Shown here: positions 11,211 through 22,838 of the stretch, piece after piece
Layout of the letters: the number at the start of each line of letters is the position of its first letter
How positions within the stretch are numbered: position 1 is the stretch's first letter
Assembly: GCA_038496445.1 (NCBI GenBank)
Contig: JALMLS010000085.1
Span: 1 to 64,000, forward strand
Origin: Trichosphaerium sp. ATCC 40318
Lineage: Eukaryota > Discosea > Flabellinia > Trichosidae
Reading direction: 5' to 3'
Length of the DNA: 64,000 nucleotides
The notes under the pieces: generated by a model
Databases searched by the model: none
Seen by the model: the letters and a program-made list of their open reading frames with translations, nothing else
What the model was told of the DNA's origin: nothing
Translations under genes and position numbers: made by a program

Positions 11211-12521
11211 GTCTTGGGCTACTAAAAACAGTACCGAAGGTATTCATAACCCCTTTCGGTTTGGCGACGCTTTCTCACAAAACAAATCAAAACTGGCTGA
11301 ATGGAAGCCGATAGAAGCGCTTACAGTAATTCTACTCAAACACAAAAAACGCGAAACCGCTAGCACGCAGAGCAGCTCGTGGCCTACTCTTCGTCTAGGA
11401 CGAAGTTGTCGTTCGCATTAAAGCGAAAACAGTTTGTAGCTATCATAATTATAACAAAAACTTTACAATCTCGCGTCTGTTTTGTGTACCGAAAAAAAAG
11501 TGCGAAAATCTTCGTAATCTCCACTAAGTGGTCGTGGAGCGCAAAAAGAGATCAAAATACGTATGGCGCACGTATGAAAGCACACAGCAACAGTATTACG
11601 CGTTTTGGTTAGATTCGATAGCGATACTGGATAATGAGGCATCCTAAACAGAACCGGTACCGCCGCTAACAAGCAAGGCGCTACTTCGTCTACACCTTGG
11701 CGGCATTGATAGCTAAAAGTAGAGTGTCGGTTACATTGGCGGTACTTTATAAAATGCGTTTTTTTAGCTTCTACAACGCTAGAGCAGCGATTTCGGTACA
11801 CGCGGAACAACACGTATGTTGTATCGTCACCTCCAGCAAACCTTTTGCGTCGTAGAGCCAGAGCCAGCGTTTTGGATAAAAAATATCGGTCGTACCTGTC
11901 CCTTGTGACTCCCACCCCTACGTGCTTCTACGCTCACACATTTGTGCATACTCAGAGTGTGTTTTTGAGTAAATTCTCAGTGATGTGACAGTGCTGATTG
12001 GCGATTTTAATAAAAGTCTCTACATTTCTTTAAGCTACAAAAGTGGCGCGCTAGCGAGTTCACTGCGTCAGGTTGTTGTTGGTTGTTATTTGTACCAAAT
12101 GTTCTTTGGTACAAAATTTATGCCGCCAAGGTATTATTTTTGTCTGTGAGTGTGTTTCCGTTTCTAGTGCCATCGTTTAAGGCGTTCTATGTTTCAAGAA
12201 GTGATTTCAATGTCGCATCCTGTCAAAATCGATTAAACGCCTCAGTAGATATTAAACACGCGATAAAGGGCCATCAATAGACTTTACACCTTTGACACAT
12301 TACGAAAAGAACGCACTTTGTGTCAAAAATGCCAGTAGCCCGAAAGCTGGATTACACGTAAAAGTAAACTGTAATGAGATCAGAAACCAACGACACATTT
12401 TTTTACACTCATAATTTTTTAATTCCCAATACTTAAAGTAAACAGTGAGAAATCATTTTGAACAATATTTTTTTTGTATTTTACAGGCCTATCAAATGAA
12501 CTTTGACCTCGTGTCAATGTC
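11211..12521. other. Intergenic stretch without a convincing gene
   Basis: Starts just after the kinase stop. Two minus-strand fragments look coding-like: an ATG at 12173 giving MALETETHSQTKIIPWRHKF, and a frame near 12028..11952 giving NVETFIKIANQHCHI. I could not splice them together in phase. The 150-codon minus frame 11463..11915 has no family resemblance and an unlikely composition. AATAAA-like signals and AT-rich runs occur near both ends. Confidence 0.4.
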
Positions 12522-13563
12522 TCAGTCAATGCGGAACCAAGTCAAGTTTAAAAAAGCATTTGCAGTGCTTGTACCCTTCATACGTATATGTTTAATTTTG
12601 CTGTTTATTGGGAATAATTGCACAGACGAGACTTGTTTGTTTGTACTAGAATATTTTGAGAACGAGAATAGAAAAAAAAGCGTTATGAAACGCACACAAT
12701 ATCTGTCCATTTTTCTGAATCAATGGATGTTTGTATAGTGATAGTGTATGTACGTTTATCTCCATCGTATAGACGCATGGAAATACGTCTAACATATGCA
12801 GGCCTTTGGTTAATTTGTTAGTAAAATCAAGAATTTCAAAAAAGATGTACTCAATAAGAGACACTGTTTGGTAAACATTGGCATCTGTTTGGGTGTATAT
12901 AGAGTTATTATAATCTGTTCCAGTTCTGAGTATGAAAACATTTGATTGTGCAGTGGTGATATCTTGAGAGAAGGCGATGTTAATTAATGTCAAAATACCA
13001 AAATATAAAAAAAAAGTCAGGCGCTGATTTATTACCTATCATGGGACGCTTTGCACATTGTAATTCTTTAATCTGACGTTGTAAAACAATTATCTTTCTT
13101 TCTTGGTCATCCAGAGTTACCTCTGATAACGTGATATCCATTGGGAAGTTTTCACCAGAAACAATCAATTTCTACAAAAGCGATTAATAATCACGTGGGG
13201 TATTTTCTCCAATAGCACCGCACATCATTTTTAAAGGTTCCAATGAGCTTTCCATTGCTGAGAGATGAAAGAATAACGCTAGATTTAAGGAACTTTGGTA
13301 ACTATTATTGACCGTTAATTAATGATTGTACGCCGTGGGCGCTTATTCAATGTTGCTAGAGTGTATACCTCAACTGTTTCAGTGTATTGTCTCGCTTCTT
13401 TAGTATTTTCAACTAGGACCTCTATAATACCGTTCTAACTAGCTTTTAGACTGTTATCACTGAGATTGAACGTACGCTTGTTTCTGTTGCCGTTAACTGC
13501 ATCTGGTCTCCATTTGTAGCATACACAATCGTTGCGTGTGGTTTATTATGTTGTTCAGCCATG
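12522..13563 (-). CDS. F5/8 type C (discoidin-like) domain protein, BTBD9-C-terminal-like
   Basis: Spliced from the ATG at 13563 (MAEQHNKPHATIVYATNGDQ) over several 25-85 nt introns. The middle part has a short coiled-coil-like helix (QERKIIVLQRQIKELQ). The C-terminal ~100 residues match an F5/8C/BTBD9-type beta sandwich: YQTVSLIEPAYVRRISMRLY, then DGDKRTYTITIQTS and WTDIV. A final exon reads IKHIRMKGTSTANAF, corresponding to the 'IRIxGTxNTAN' strand of that family. The intron before PAYVRR carries a perfect TACTAAC branch point. Such domains bind ligands or partners; no BTB domain is present here. The ATG lies 11 bp from the repeat arm, so its promoter is inside the arm. Confidence 0.7.
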
Positions 13564-13789
13564 GTTTGGATAATAAAATACTTCAAGTCTTTAGGAACTA
13601 GGTCTAAAGGAACTGTGAAGCAACTCAGTACACAACCAACTTAACCATTTAAACTAAGTTGGTACTGACTCTCGGTTACTGCTGCACGTGATGATCAAAA
13701 TTCGGAGGCCTTGTGGGGATGTTATTGTTTAATAAACATAGAATAGCGAAACTATGACTAGTACAGAGGCAAAAGACAAAACACCAAGT

Positions 13790-15006
13790 TCAAGCTGGTA
13801 CATCAAAGAAAAACAAAAGTGACTGTCTCTCAATCCCGTATGGTAGAACCTAGTTTAAGGTGATAGTTAAGGATGGTTCCTAGTTGATAAATTCTTTTCG
13901 TAAACGTACCACGCGATGTGTTGTTGAAGTAAATGCTGCAGGAGTTTTCTTAGCAAAAAGTTGTAGCTTATTACCTACAATACAAAAAAGGTGTTCACGT
14001 GGTTCAACCATTTCTTCCACCTTTAGAAACTGTTTTGTAGATCTATCCTCTACTTCCAATCCTTGTACATTAGAGCAAAGTATAAACGTAAGTAGACCCG
14101 AATCTAAAGTAATGTATAAACATACAACACCCTTCTTGCAACAATCTCAACATTTTTGGTTTTTTTTCCCCGTACCTGTATGTGTTTTGCTGGGCTCGTG
14201 TGTTGCTTTCCCGTCATCGCTTTTACGTGGAAAATAATTTATTAGAGATATTGATGATCTATCATCTACCTAGAAGCACAAGTTCGGTCAACATAAAATA
14301 GAACTCAGAAAAGTCTTTTTTTTTGTTGCTCACTTTTTCAATTACTAGTTTAAACAGTTCGTCATCAATGTAACTGGCACCATCGACTAATAAAACAAAG
14401 ACTAAGCAACCGTAATAGCGGTGTTATCAAATTTCAGCGTACCTTGTGATCTTGCAACAGCTGTGAACACTGCTTTTGCTAATTTATTGAGAGGATTCCA
14501 AACTTTAACAAAGTTTGCTTTGTAGTTTGGTGGATAAGAAGGGTATCCTTCCTCACTATCAGACCATTTTAACTAACCACGTCACGTGTTAATTATTTAT
14601 CTTGAAAGCACGTGTATTAACAAACAATATCATGTACCTTCAAAAATTCTTTGACTCCCTAACAGCACTGGAGTTAGATGAAAAGCCAAAAATAGGAAAA
14701 AAAACCGTTTAACACAAATTACATTGTTGTACGTGCCTGTACTTGTACATAACCTATATTTTTTTGGTGTCCAAAGTACTGGGATGTTTGAGAAAGCCCA
14801 ACCTTCGCTTCAACCGGTTGTGAGAAGAACTTTGCTCCTATTTGGTTATATTCTGCCATTGCTGCCTTCAAGCCGTCGTCTAGCTTGAATATAGCTACTC
14901 CATCCTTTCTTAGCGATTCGCACACTTCTTTTTGAAGGTTTTCGCTTCCAGGTGCCAAAAATTTATCTGTAGCGATAGGAGAAGGCAGTGCTTGTTTATT
15001 ACCCAT
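13790..15006 (-). CDS. 2OG-Fe(II) dioxygenase, isopenicillin-N-synthase-like (intact right-arm copy)
   Basis: Spliced from the ATG at 15006. The N-terminal DIOX_N-like part includes EVCESLRKDGVAIFKLDDG, SQYFGHQKNIGYVQV and a linker GYPSYPPNYKANFVKVWNP. The catalytic core has the HxD iron ligands in KTHTDSGLLTFIL, the distal histidine in TSTTHRV and the RxS 2-oxoglutarate-binding motif in LPYGIERQSLLFFF, ending DVPA. All three iron ligands and the co-substrate arginine are therefore present. The family oxidises small molecules using O2 and 2-oxoglutarate (or O2 alone in IPNS itself); the substrate is unknown. It is divergent from the Nudix gene at 15180. Its left-arm twin is frameshifted, so this is probably the only working copy. 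Confidence 0.85.
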
Positions 15007-15179
15007 TGTTTGTAAATTTATAGCTCAAGCTGTTCAAATAATGGCTAAAATAACTACAAAACTTATCCCAGTACTTAACGTCTACGTTCGGCTGTTCAGT
15101 TTGTACTGTGGTGTACTTATTGGGTTAAGCGCCGGTGTTTTATTTATTTCTGTTTGGTACGTAGTAAACAACGCAAAAT

Positions 15180-16581
15180 ATGACGGATACTGTACTCAAA
15201 CACGTTGTTGATGTCTTTAAAGGTACAAATATTACTTTGACAAACGAGTAAACGAATAGGCGCAAATATTTCTCCTGACGCGTTACCTGACAGTGTAGAT
15301 GACTTTGAATCATGTTTAAAAGGTAAACAACACTAATCCGCTTATTCACATAACAAAATGCATAAAATAGCCTCACTTTCGGCATGGCGGGCTTCAGGCA
15401 TTCGTGGTGTATGGATAAAACTACCTAAGGAGAAATCAACATTTATACCAGTTGCCGTCGCTCAAGGCTTTGATTATGTACTAGATTACTCCTCTATTGA
15501 CATGTTATTAATCACCATTAGCATCACGCTAAACCAGAGTACATAATGATGACCCAGTGGTTACCTGATTCAAAATCGAGGCTGCCGGAGTACTCCTCGA
15601 GTTACCTTGGTATTCTTTTAATTTTCTTGTTGCACTACTAGTTCCACTCTAACAAAGTAAATTTAGGTGTTGGTGGAGTAGTAATTAATGAGGTATGAAA
15701 CGACGGTTGGATAGATAGTCACGTGATGAACACGTGATGCCTAGAAAACTTTTTTTCCCCTTGCAAAACAATCTCTGAAACGTTTTGTAGAAGAACGAGA
15801 TTCTTGTCATTAGTGAAAAGTATAGCAAGGGTATTCGCTGGAAGATTCCAGGTTCGCAAGATTTGCTTTTTTTTTTTTTTTGTTTTTAACAGTTCGTTTG
15901 TAGGTGGATTAATAGATCCTGGTGAGGATATTGCAACTGCTGCTATGCGTGAAGTTATGGAAGAGACGGGTGTTAAGTCGGAGTTTGTGTCATTAATGTG
16001 CTTCAGGTTCGTTCACAAGTTTGTTTTTCTGGTTTTGGCGTACTTTGTTTCATGGTTTTTGTAGACACAAGGAACATTTTTTGTTTGGTCAGAGTGATGT
16101 TTATTTTGTGTGTCGGTTGAAGGCTCTTTCTAGTGCTATATCAGCTCAAGAAGAAGAGATATCTCATTGTAAATGGATGCCGGTATGTACTATACTCTTG
16201 GGTTAAGTATGGAACGCTAACAATCTATGTAGTTAAAGGATTATGTCTCTTGGTACGGAGGAACAGTCTTAGTCCTCTTGAGACATGTATTAATGGTTAT
16301 GTAGCGATCAAACAGAGGCTGGATTGCATCAATCTATTGCAAAACTAGCATTACAAATGGTAGAAGATGAAGAGAATACTTCCAAAGGTGTATGGCACAG
16401 AGAAACGATTCCAATAACGTAAGTACTCACAGTTTTTTTTGGTGCTCATCAACTTTGTCTCTTTCTAATTTTTCACATTAGGACTGGCGTAAACTCGCCA
16501 TTTTATTTCCCAACTGTGAAAGCTGTACGCACAATAATTTTGATTGAAATTTTTTTTTTTCGTCACGTGACTGTGAGTTAA
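15180..16581 (+). CDS. Nudix hydrolase, NUDT6-like (right-arm copy)
   Basis: Mirror copy of 1378..2779 with the same introns. Exons give [74 protein letters not shown], then the Nudix box GGLIDPGED followed by [11 protein letters not shown], and [15 protein letters not shown]. An exon [18 protein letters not shown] and the tail [12 protein letters not shown] follow. The last frame runs through [16 protein letters not shown] to a stop at 16579..16581, just after a TCACGTGA palindrome; a further 3' intron cannot be excluded. The metal-binding REVMEE residues are intact, so this copy should be active. Confidence 0.85.
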
Positions 16582-16951
16582 TGCTAATTCATTTCTTCTG
16601 CTACAGGGTATGAATCACTTTTTATATCATTGTCAAGGTAAACAATAAATAAACTATCGCTATGTTGACTCATGTGACTGTTACATTCTCCAAAATTAAA
16701 TCATTTCAATGAAAAATCCACTGTACTCACATTTGCTGGTACAAAAATCCACTGTTATGTTTTTGTACTTGTTTTTGGACTTATCACAAGATGTCGGTTC
16801 AAAAACGTGGGTTACTACAAACTGTAGTTCTTTAAAATACGTTGCTGTATTTGTCACTGTTTTAATAAGAATACGAAAGTCTAGAGTTCTGAAATACAAG
16901 TGGGTTTGGCTGTTTTTATTTAGAAAACGAGGTACAAGTTGTTTACGTTTC

Positions 16952-17832
16952 TTAAACGCAAGTCAAGCAACATCCTTCATTTGCAGGTTTACACCTGCTA
17001 CCAACACACACACCAAGGTTGTCTGCGTCATCAATAGGTGGGAGAGTAGCTAAAACATACAATAAGCAAAGCGATCTCAGAATACAACAAAAGCAAAAGG
17101 CAAAGCGTTTTTTTTGAAATTATGGCTGTTGCAGGAGCCTGAACGTACATAGTAGGTAGTCAGTGAGCTTTTTAGGGATACCAGAGGTTGAGTTGGAATC
17201 TAATCCAACAGAAGCAGCGTCTGGACATCTCTTAGGTACACCAAGACACCTGTTTCTTCCAGATTGTATTACAACTTCTGTGCAACGACCACAAAGGCAT
17301 CCAAGATCGCAAATACCAATAACTCTACAAACCTTTTTAGGTGTGGTACCAGCTAGGAAATAACAAGTCAGTACGGGTGACAACAGAGAAAAAGAAGTAA
17401 ACGATAAAAAAAAATCAAAAAAAAAGGCTTACAGTTGAGGTATTTGTTTGCAAGACCACAGAGTCCTTTAGCTACCAAATAATCACATATAACGCGTGCA
17501 GATTGATCACCGATATCAGCACATACATTGGAACAACCTAGAACGTTGATTAGAAACTCCACTTTCGACATCAACAGTTTTCGTTAAAAATGCGTCTGAT
17601 GACGCCTTGTGTTCATGAATTTACTACGCAAAGTGCAATAGCGGAAAAACAGTTGGCTATCGAATAGTTGTGTACCACAAACATTCACAAGGCGATAATT
17701 AGGCTATATGTGTTACGTACCACCAGCAGCGATAGCGTCCATGACTTCTAAGCATGCATGACAGTCTTTCTTTGGTGCAGCGACTACTAAGGCTAGGAAA
17801 GCAACAAGTACAACAAGAAGACCAGCTTTCAT
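16952..17832 (-). CDS. Secreted saposin-like cysteine-rich protein (right-arm copy)
   Basis: Mirror copy of 120..1006: signal peptide exon at 17832, saposin-like cysteine exon, the cysteine-rich exon (VCRVIGICDLGCLCG) and a last exon ending EGCCLTCV. All exons remain open. The differences seen are single substitutions, such as ICDLG flanks unchanged but CPDAAS in place of CPAAAS and MSKVEFLINV in the intron-adjacent sequence. Two intact copies suggest dosage or recent duplication; function as described for the left copy. Confidence 0.7.
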
Positions 17833-17952
17833 CGTGTTTTAATGTGAATAAATAAGGTAACAAGAAAGCCAGTTAAGGCAACTTTTTCATATTCGTATTC
17901 TGAATACTATTCAGTTTTTACTTCGTTTTTGCTTCCCTTTGATACTTTAGGG

Positions 17953-18297
17953 TAGTTTAAAGTGTTTTTAGTAGCGAGTAAAACTATTCGGAATATTCCC
18001 ATGTAGTTGCGAACTTCCCAAGATTCTAGGTGTGCTAATTAGGTTAATGGCATCGTTGACATATAGGATACGAATGAATGAGTAATTCTAGAAGTGCTAG
18101 AGCTTCGTTTTGGGAAGAGAAAAAGGTGATTTTGTGAACAAATTTGTTTTTGTTTTTCGTGCTTTCTTTTTTGTTTTTCATTGCGTGGGGACATAACTGT
18201 AGCGTGTCAATAGGTTTTTCATTTTATTTGAGGAGGTGATCTAGAAATACAAGAAAGTTTCAAAGGATCAACACGTTTTCGCCTTTGAACGGTGCCA
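17953..18297. other. Intergenic, nothing recognised
   Basis: Single-copy sequence between the outer end of the right repeat arm and the stop codon of the nuclease-like gene. It is AT-rich with T-runs; no open frame or structured element stands out. Confidence 0.5.
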
Positions 18298-20831
18298 TTA
18301 ATGTTGTACTACCTGTAAAACCGCTTTTAGTCCCAATGGGAATAATTCTTCCAAAAAGGTAAACTCGTTTCCCGTTTTAGAGTGATGAAGCGCCGTACCT
18401 TGAAAAGTTTTGTTGTTTTCATTGTACATTTCGTCGTAGTCTAGTAATGGTCTTGAACTACTCAGGGCATTCATATTTAGTGAAGGCACGTGGAATTGTA
18501 ATGTAGCAGCAAGGGAGATTTGGTCTCCCTTCCACCAGTAAGGAATTGAAACAAGTCGAATACCTGAGGTGTTTTTGTTAACCAAGAAAAAAGCAAGTAC
18601 TTTTTGTGAAATGAAAAAAAAATGAAAAAAAAAGTTGCTAGCTTACCATTATCGGCGCATAGTTGAGCTTTTTCAATATCTCTACTTTCAAAAATATATG
18701 TAGGTGGTAAATGAGCGCCAGAAAATGCACCATTGTAATGATGTTCTCCTAGACCGTGTTAGGTTACTTTTTTTTTGCTTTTTTTGAACAAAAACATTTA
18801 ATGAGGTTACCTTGGTACTCTACTGCTAGGTTGTGTTTTGCTATATATACATCCACAGATAATAATCCACCAGTAGATTGTCTTGTACCAATAATATGCT
18901 CTTCAGATACGAGAGTATTTGGAAATATCTTACGCAAACATTCTACCATCCACCTATTTTTTTATGTTAGAAGAAATTGTGTTAAACAGTTTTTTCTTCT
19001 GTTTCAAAATGTTCACTTGTAATACTACTTACCGTTGCTTTGCTTTCTTATATGACTGCAAAGATCCTCTGGTACTCGTAAGATAATGTGGTTTCAGTAG
19101 CTGAAGTACATTTGGAAAGTACTGAAGTAGTCCTTCACCACCCAATTCTGTGATTTGAGCCTTAGATATGCGATTCCTGAGACATGCATTAGCATGTTCC
19201 GAATGGGTTTTTTTTCTTTTCAAAAAGAAATATGAACTATGAGAGTACCAAGCATCTCCAGAGTTTATGTTCAATGATTTCCTAGCCTGTGACAAGAAAT
19301 CAAGTTGTGTTTGTTCATCTTTCCAATATCCAAATGGCTTTGCTTCACGAGGCTTAAAATGCCATCGATGTCTATTATACACTGTCGAAACTAACTTAGC
19401 TACAGAGTTACCATACCTATAAGGATTAAGAAAGGATTTAAATATCGTTCAAGAAATCAAGAACTGAGGAATGAACGTCGTTGATGAAAATGGAATTTGT
19501 AGAAAAAAACTTGTAGTAGTTGGTTACATTTTTGATAATCCTGCACCGCCTTTTGCGTTTAATTTAACGCATGTGATATTATACCAATCATCTAATTGTT
19601 TAACACCTAGTCTCATTCCTAATAAATCAGTCATAGATCTCTGATTATGTATATCCGTCCAATAGTCTTGAGGAACAAATCTGAAGTTAAAAGAAAAAAA
19701 AAGATTAGGATACCACTTTGTTTACACTGATTGTTCGTACTTGAACTTCCATGTATGCCATCTGTAATTTGGATAAATATCGCGTAATGCTACTTCCAAC
19801 GATCCATAGTATCTATGATATAAAATAAATACATGACTAATAGTTTAGAGGACGACAGCGTACCGTCCAATCAACTTGCCACCAAATTTATCAAAATCAT
19901 TTCGGAGTACATTGTACCACCCATGCAAAGTTTTAATATTCATCCTCCGACCGATATAGTCCATTAAAACCTGATGCCTATCCCGGGAATCATCTACAGA
20001 TAGTCTATTTTGATAATAGCATTAACAGTTGCCGTCAAAACAGTAACGATGGAATTTGAATAATCGTACTTGAACCGACGAGATTGCCATTCGAAATGTG
20101 GGAACAACGCTCTTAACATTGTCTCTACAGACCTCCCATATCTAAAACCAATTAGATGACTACCTTGGTATGCTTATAAACTATTTTTTGTACAATTGAA
20201 GTAAGCCATTAGCACCAGCAAACTCAAAACGCCATAGAGGAATAAGATGACATTCGTCAAGTGTTTTCACTGAAAGTGTCTCAGCAACATCCTGTAGTAC
20301 ATCCCTCTGGTTTTCTACAGACTTCCAGTAGTTCTTTGGAACCTCTTGTTCCCTATAGGAGGTATGTATCATCGCACAAAACGAGTGAAACGGCAAAAAA
20401 CCGTTGATAAAAGCAGTTACGTGAACTTTGCTGGATGCCACTTATAGTGGGGGTAAATAGCTCCTAGTGCTGTTGATATTGACTTCCGATACCTACGTAT
20501 GCTCAATACTGAGTTTAAAGGTCGTGTCATGACAAAGTTACATTTTCATGACGCTTCTAGCTCCTGCGTTGATTATATCGTTATATGTTACGTTGTACCA
20601 GCCATCTATGTCGTTAACTTTCAGTTTACGCGCAATTGTGGTATCAAAGTAATGTCGTTGATTAGAAAGTGACTTCCAGTAACCAACAGGTACTCTACGA
20701 TGCGCTGTACGTAATATCAATAAGTTTTACATTTTTCTAATATAATCTAGCGTGAAAACGATAAACAAACCTTTTTTACTTTCTTTTGGATATATTCCAT
20801 GACGTGTAGCAACTTTTGGCGCTATCTGCAT
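18298..20831 (-). CDS. Repeat-containing protein with a C-terminal PD-(D/E)XK / Vsr-like nuclease domain
   Basis: About 13 exons, start MQIAPKVATRHGIYPKESKK. Five tandem modules of ~75 residues follow the plan 'YW(x)3-NQR ... L(x)WYN ... GG(x)GLL(x)Y / (x)SL(x)2AL(x)3YP(x)2(x)W(x)2(x)KF'. Examples are VGYWKSLSNQRHYFD, DGWYNVTYNDIINAGA, SISTALGAIYPHYKWHPAKF, QDYWTDIHNQRSM and SLEVALRDIYPNYRWHTWKF. Then comes a nuclease-like domain: SEEHIIGT, LLSVDVYIAKHNLAVEYQGE, HHYNGAF, SRDIEKAQLCADNGIRLVSI and PYWW. The Asp (VDVY) and Glu-x-Gln (EYQGEHH) spacing resembles the PD-(D/E)XK active site of Vsr/DUF559-type enzymes. I know similar uncharacterised architectures in protists and fungi but no assigned function. 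Introns recur at the same points of each module. Confidence 0.75.
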
Positions 20832-21190
20832 CAAGAAATAAAAACAAGGCAATAAGGCAGGTGTGCTTCAGAAAACACTTAACAACGTCCTTGTTCTTAG
20901 CTCATTTTTTATTACACTATACTGCGAACAGCACACACCTTTTGTTACTGTATTTGATACATCGCAGGCATTCTTTCTTTTTCCTCAAGCCAAGAAATTT
21001 GATCGAATTAAAACCACAATCTTATTTCTTTCCTACTCACTTGGTTTATAATATTTGTTCCTGTTGCTGTTCCCATGAGGGTGCATAGTAGAGGTGCTTC
21101 TTAGTCAGACCTCGGTGTTTAATACTTCGTTACGACAAACACATTACATACGCCAACCTGGTTGCTCTTAATACTTCGTCACCGCTGATA

Positions 21191-21418
21191 ATGTCAGAGA
21201 GCAATCTAGGAAATGGGTCTGACAATACTTCGAAGAAGAATTTGGAAACGAATTTGGAACGTGCTGAACCTGCATGTGCATTGCTGAGGCATGCCTTACA
21301 CGGTACAGCTTACCAAAAATACGAAGCACGCTACGCGAACACCTCTTCTTTTTTGGTCAACAATGGTAATGTTGGAAACTCTCTAAGCAAATCAGTTTTG
21401 ACGTTTACCTTTTTTTGA
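21191..21418 (+). CDS. Possible small protein
   Basis: Open frame MSESNLGNGSDNTSKKNLET..., hydrophilic with one stretch CALLRHALHGTAYQKYEARY. A GTAATG...GAATAG intron could end the protein earlier, at about 59 residues. No family recognised and no supporting neighbour; it stands head-to-head with the nuclease gene. Confidence 0.3.
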   Translation: MSESNLGNGSDNTSKKNLETNLERAEPACALLRHALHGTAYQKYEARYANTSSFLVNNGNVGNSLSKSVLTFTFF

Positions 21419-21732
21419 ATAGTGTGATGTAAGGAGGGCAAGGGTGCCCTTGATGATGTAATCATTCTTTCACCATGTACGTACATACGCGAGTATTGCA
21501 AGTGTAATTTCTTGTATCGCCACCGAGGGATTAAAGAGATGTAATTATTCTATCACGTGTTAAGGGAATATTGGTGTAAATACTACAACCATTGAGGCGG
21601 ATTTCAATGATTGTTATTCGGTTTACATACCACTTTGTACTTAGTATTGGACGTGTATCTATAATATCGTGGTAATGGTAAAGGTGAGGACAAAAACTAA
21701 ACGTTTTTTTTGTACAATTTTTATTTATTTTT

Positions 21733-22838
21733 TCACAATTTTTTCTTTTTGACAAGTCGTTTTCCTTCTTCATCCCATACTCTATATAAACCTTTTGCTT
21801 TATCATTAATATAAAAACATTGTTTATGTAATTGACCATTCTCATGCCATTGTTTATAAACACCTTGCTTCTCATCATTACGATAAAAACAAGTAACATA
21901 CTCTTGTCCATTTTCGTACCAACTTAAAAAATCACCATCTTTTTTATCATTTAAATAAACGCATTTTATATACACCTGTCCATTTGGATACCACTTTGTA
22001 TACTCACCATTACGTTTACCATCATTATAATAACATAACCATTGTATTTGATTATTATCATGCCAAGCTTTAAGTTCACCATTAAGTTTGTTAAATTCAC
22101 CATAATTACAACTTTTGAAAAGTTTTCCATTATCATGATACTCCGTATACTTCCCTACTTTCTCGTAATGTGAGTTTATCTTACACTGTATAATCAATGC
22201 ACCAGATAAATCAAACTGACGATAAATAAAAGTTCTCCTATCCCAGTACTTGAAGGTCTCACCGTTTTCATGTTTTTTGATCCAAACACCAGTAGGTGAT
22301 AGATTTTCATCAAATCTTGTATCAATTGCGGCTTGTTTTGAAAGAAGAGGCCATAAAGTCGACACAGAAGTACTCATGGCGTAAATGTTTTCTCTTACAA
22401 GTTTAGGAAGATGAATGAGCTGATTTGGTAGTTCCTCATACTCGTTATAGATAGGGTCATCAACTGAGGCTTCCAAAGAATCGACAAGTGCTTCTGAACT
22501 AAAACTGTACGATAAGAGTTAAAAATAAAATTTTTTAATTGTGGCGTCAAAAACGAGACAGAAAAAAAATCACGTGTCAAATAAGACGACTTGTCAAAAT
22601 GTATAACAACCGCGGGTGTGGTTAATTGGTTTTCCGAACTTAAGGTTTGAGTAGGGGTCCAGTATTCATCGAATCTTTTTTTTTGTTTTTGTTTATGTAC
22701 AAAACGTGATTTTTTTTGTTTCGTTTGTAAAACTCTGTCGTACCCTGATAACGTAAAAGAGTTTACATCCTTTGATAGAATAGACGATACCGATCGCTTT
22801 TTTATCGTTTCGATAGAATTTTGAGCAAGTATATCCAT
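21733..22838 (-). CDS. F-box-like protein with MORN_2 repeats
   Basis: The main exon (from about 22510 down) encodes an F-box-like segment (LPKLVRENIYAM, LSKQAAIDTRFDENL) and then about seven MORN_2/YwqK-type repeats such as KYTEYHDNGKLFKSC, ELKAWHDNNQIQW and KQWHENGQLHKQC, each about 23 residues. This exon has no ATG at its start; an upstream frame from the ATG at 22838 (MDILAQNSIETIKKRSVSSI) joins through an intron with a TACAG or TTTTAG acceptor at about 22510. So the gene is probably spliced. F-box proteins recruit targets to SCF ubiquitin ligases; the repeats would bind the target. It shares the 'RAAIxTxFDExL' motif with 50594..51715. Confidence 0.7.

Larger units (their letters stand above)
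13575..17952 (-). repeat. Right arm of the ~4.4 kb inverted repeat
   Basis: Reverse complement of 1..4382, with the same gene order mirrored. Its inner boundary is the AAAATACTTCAAG word also found at the left junction. The outer visible end (gatactttaggg at 17941..17952) pairs with the first bases of the window; homology may continue beyond the left edge. Polymorphisms between arms include silent changes, substitutions and homopolymer indels. Confidence 0.95.

Noticed and set aside
11463-11915. 150-codon minus-strand frame
   Set aside because: Arg/Cys/Ser-heavy composition, no recognisable motif, no splice partners; left as unassigned intergenic DNA.
21531-21911. 126-codon minus frame overlapping the end of the F-box/MORN gene
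   Set aside because: Different frame of the same repeat region; biased composition and no family.
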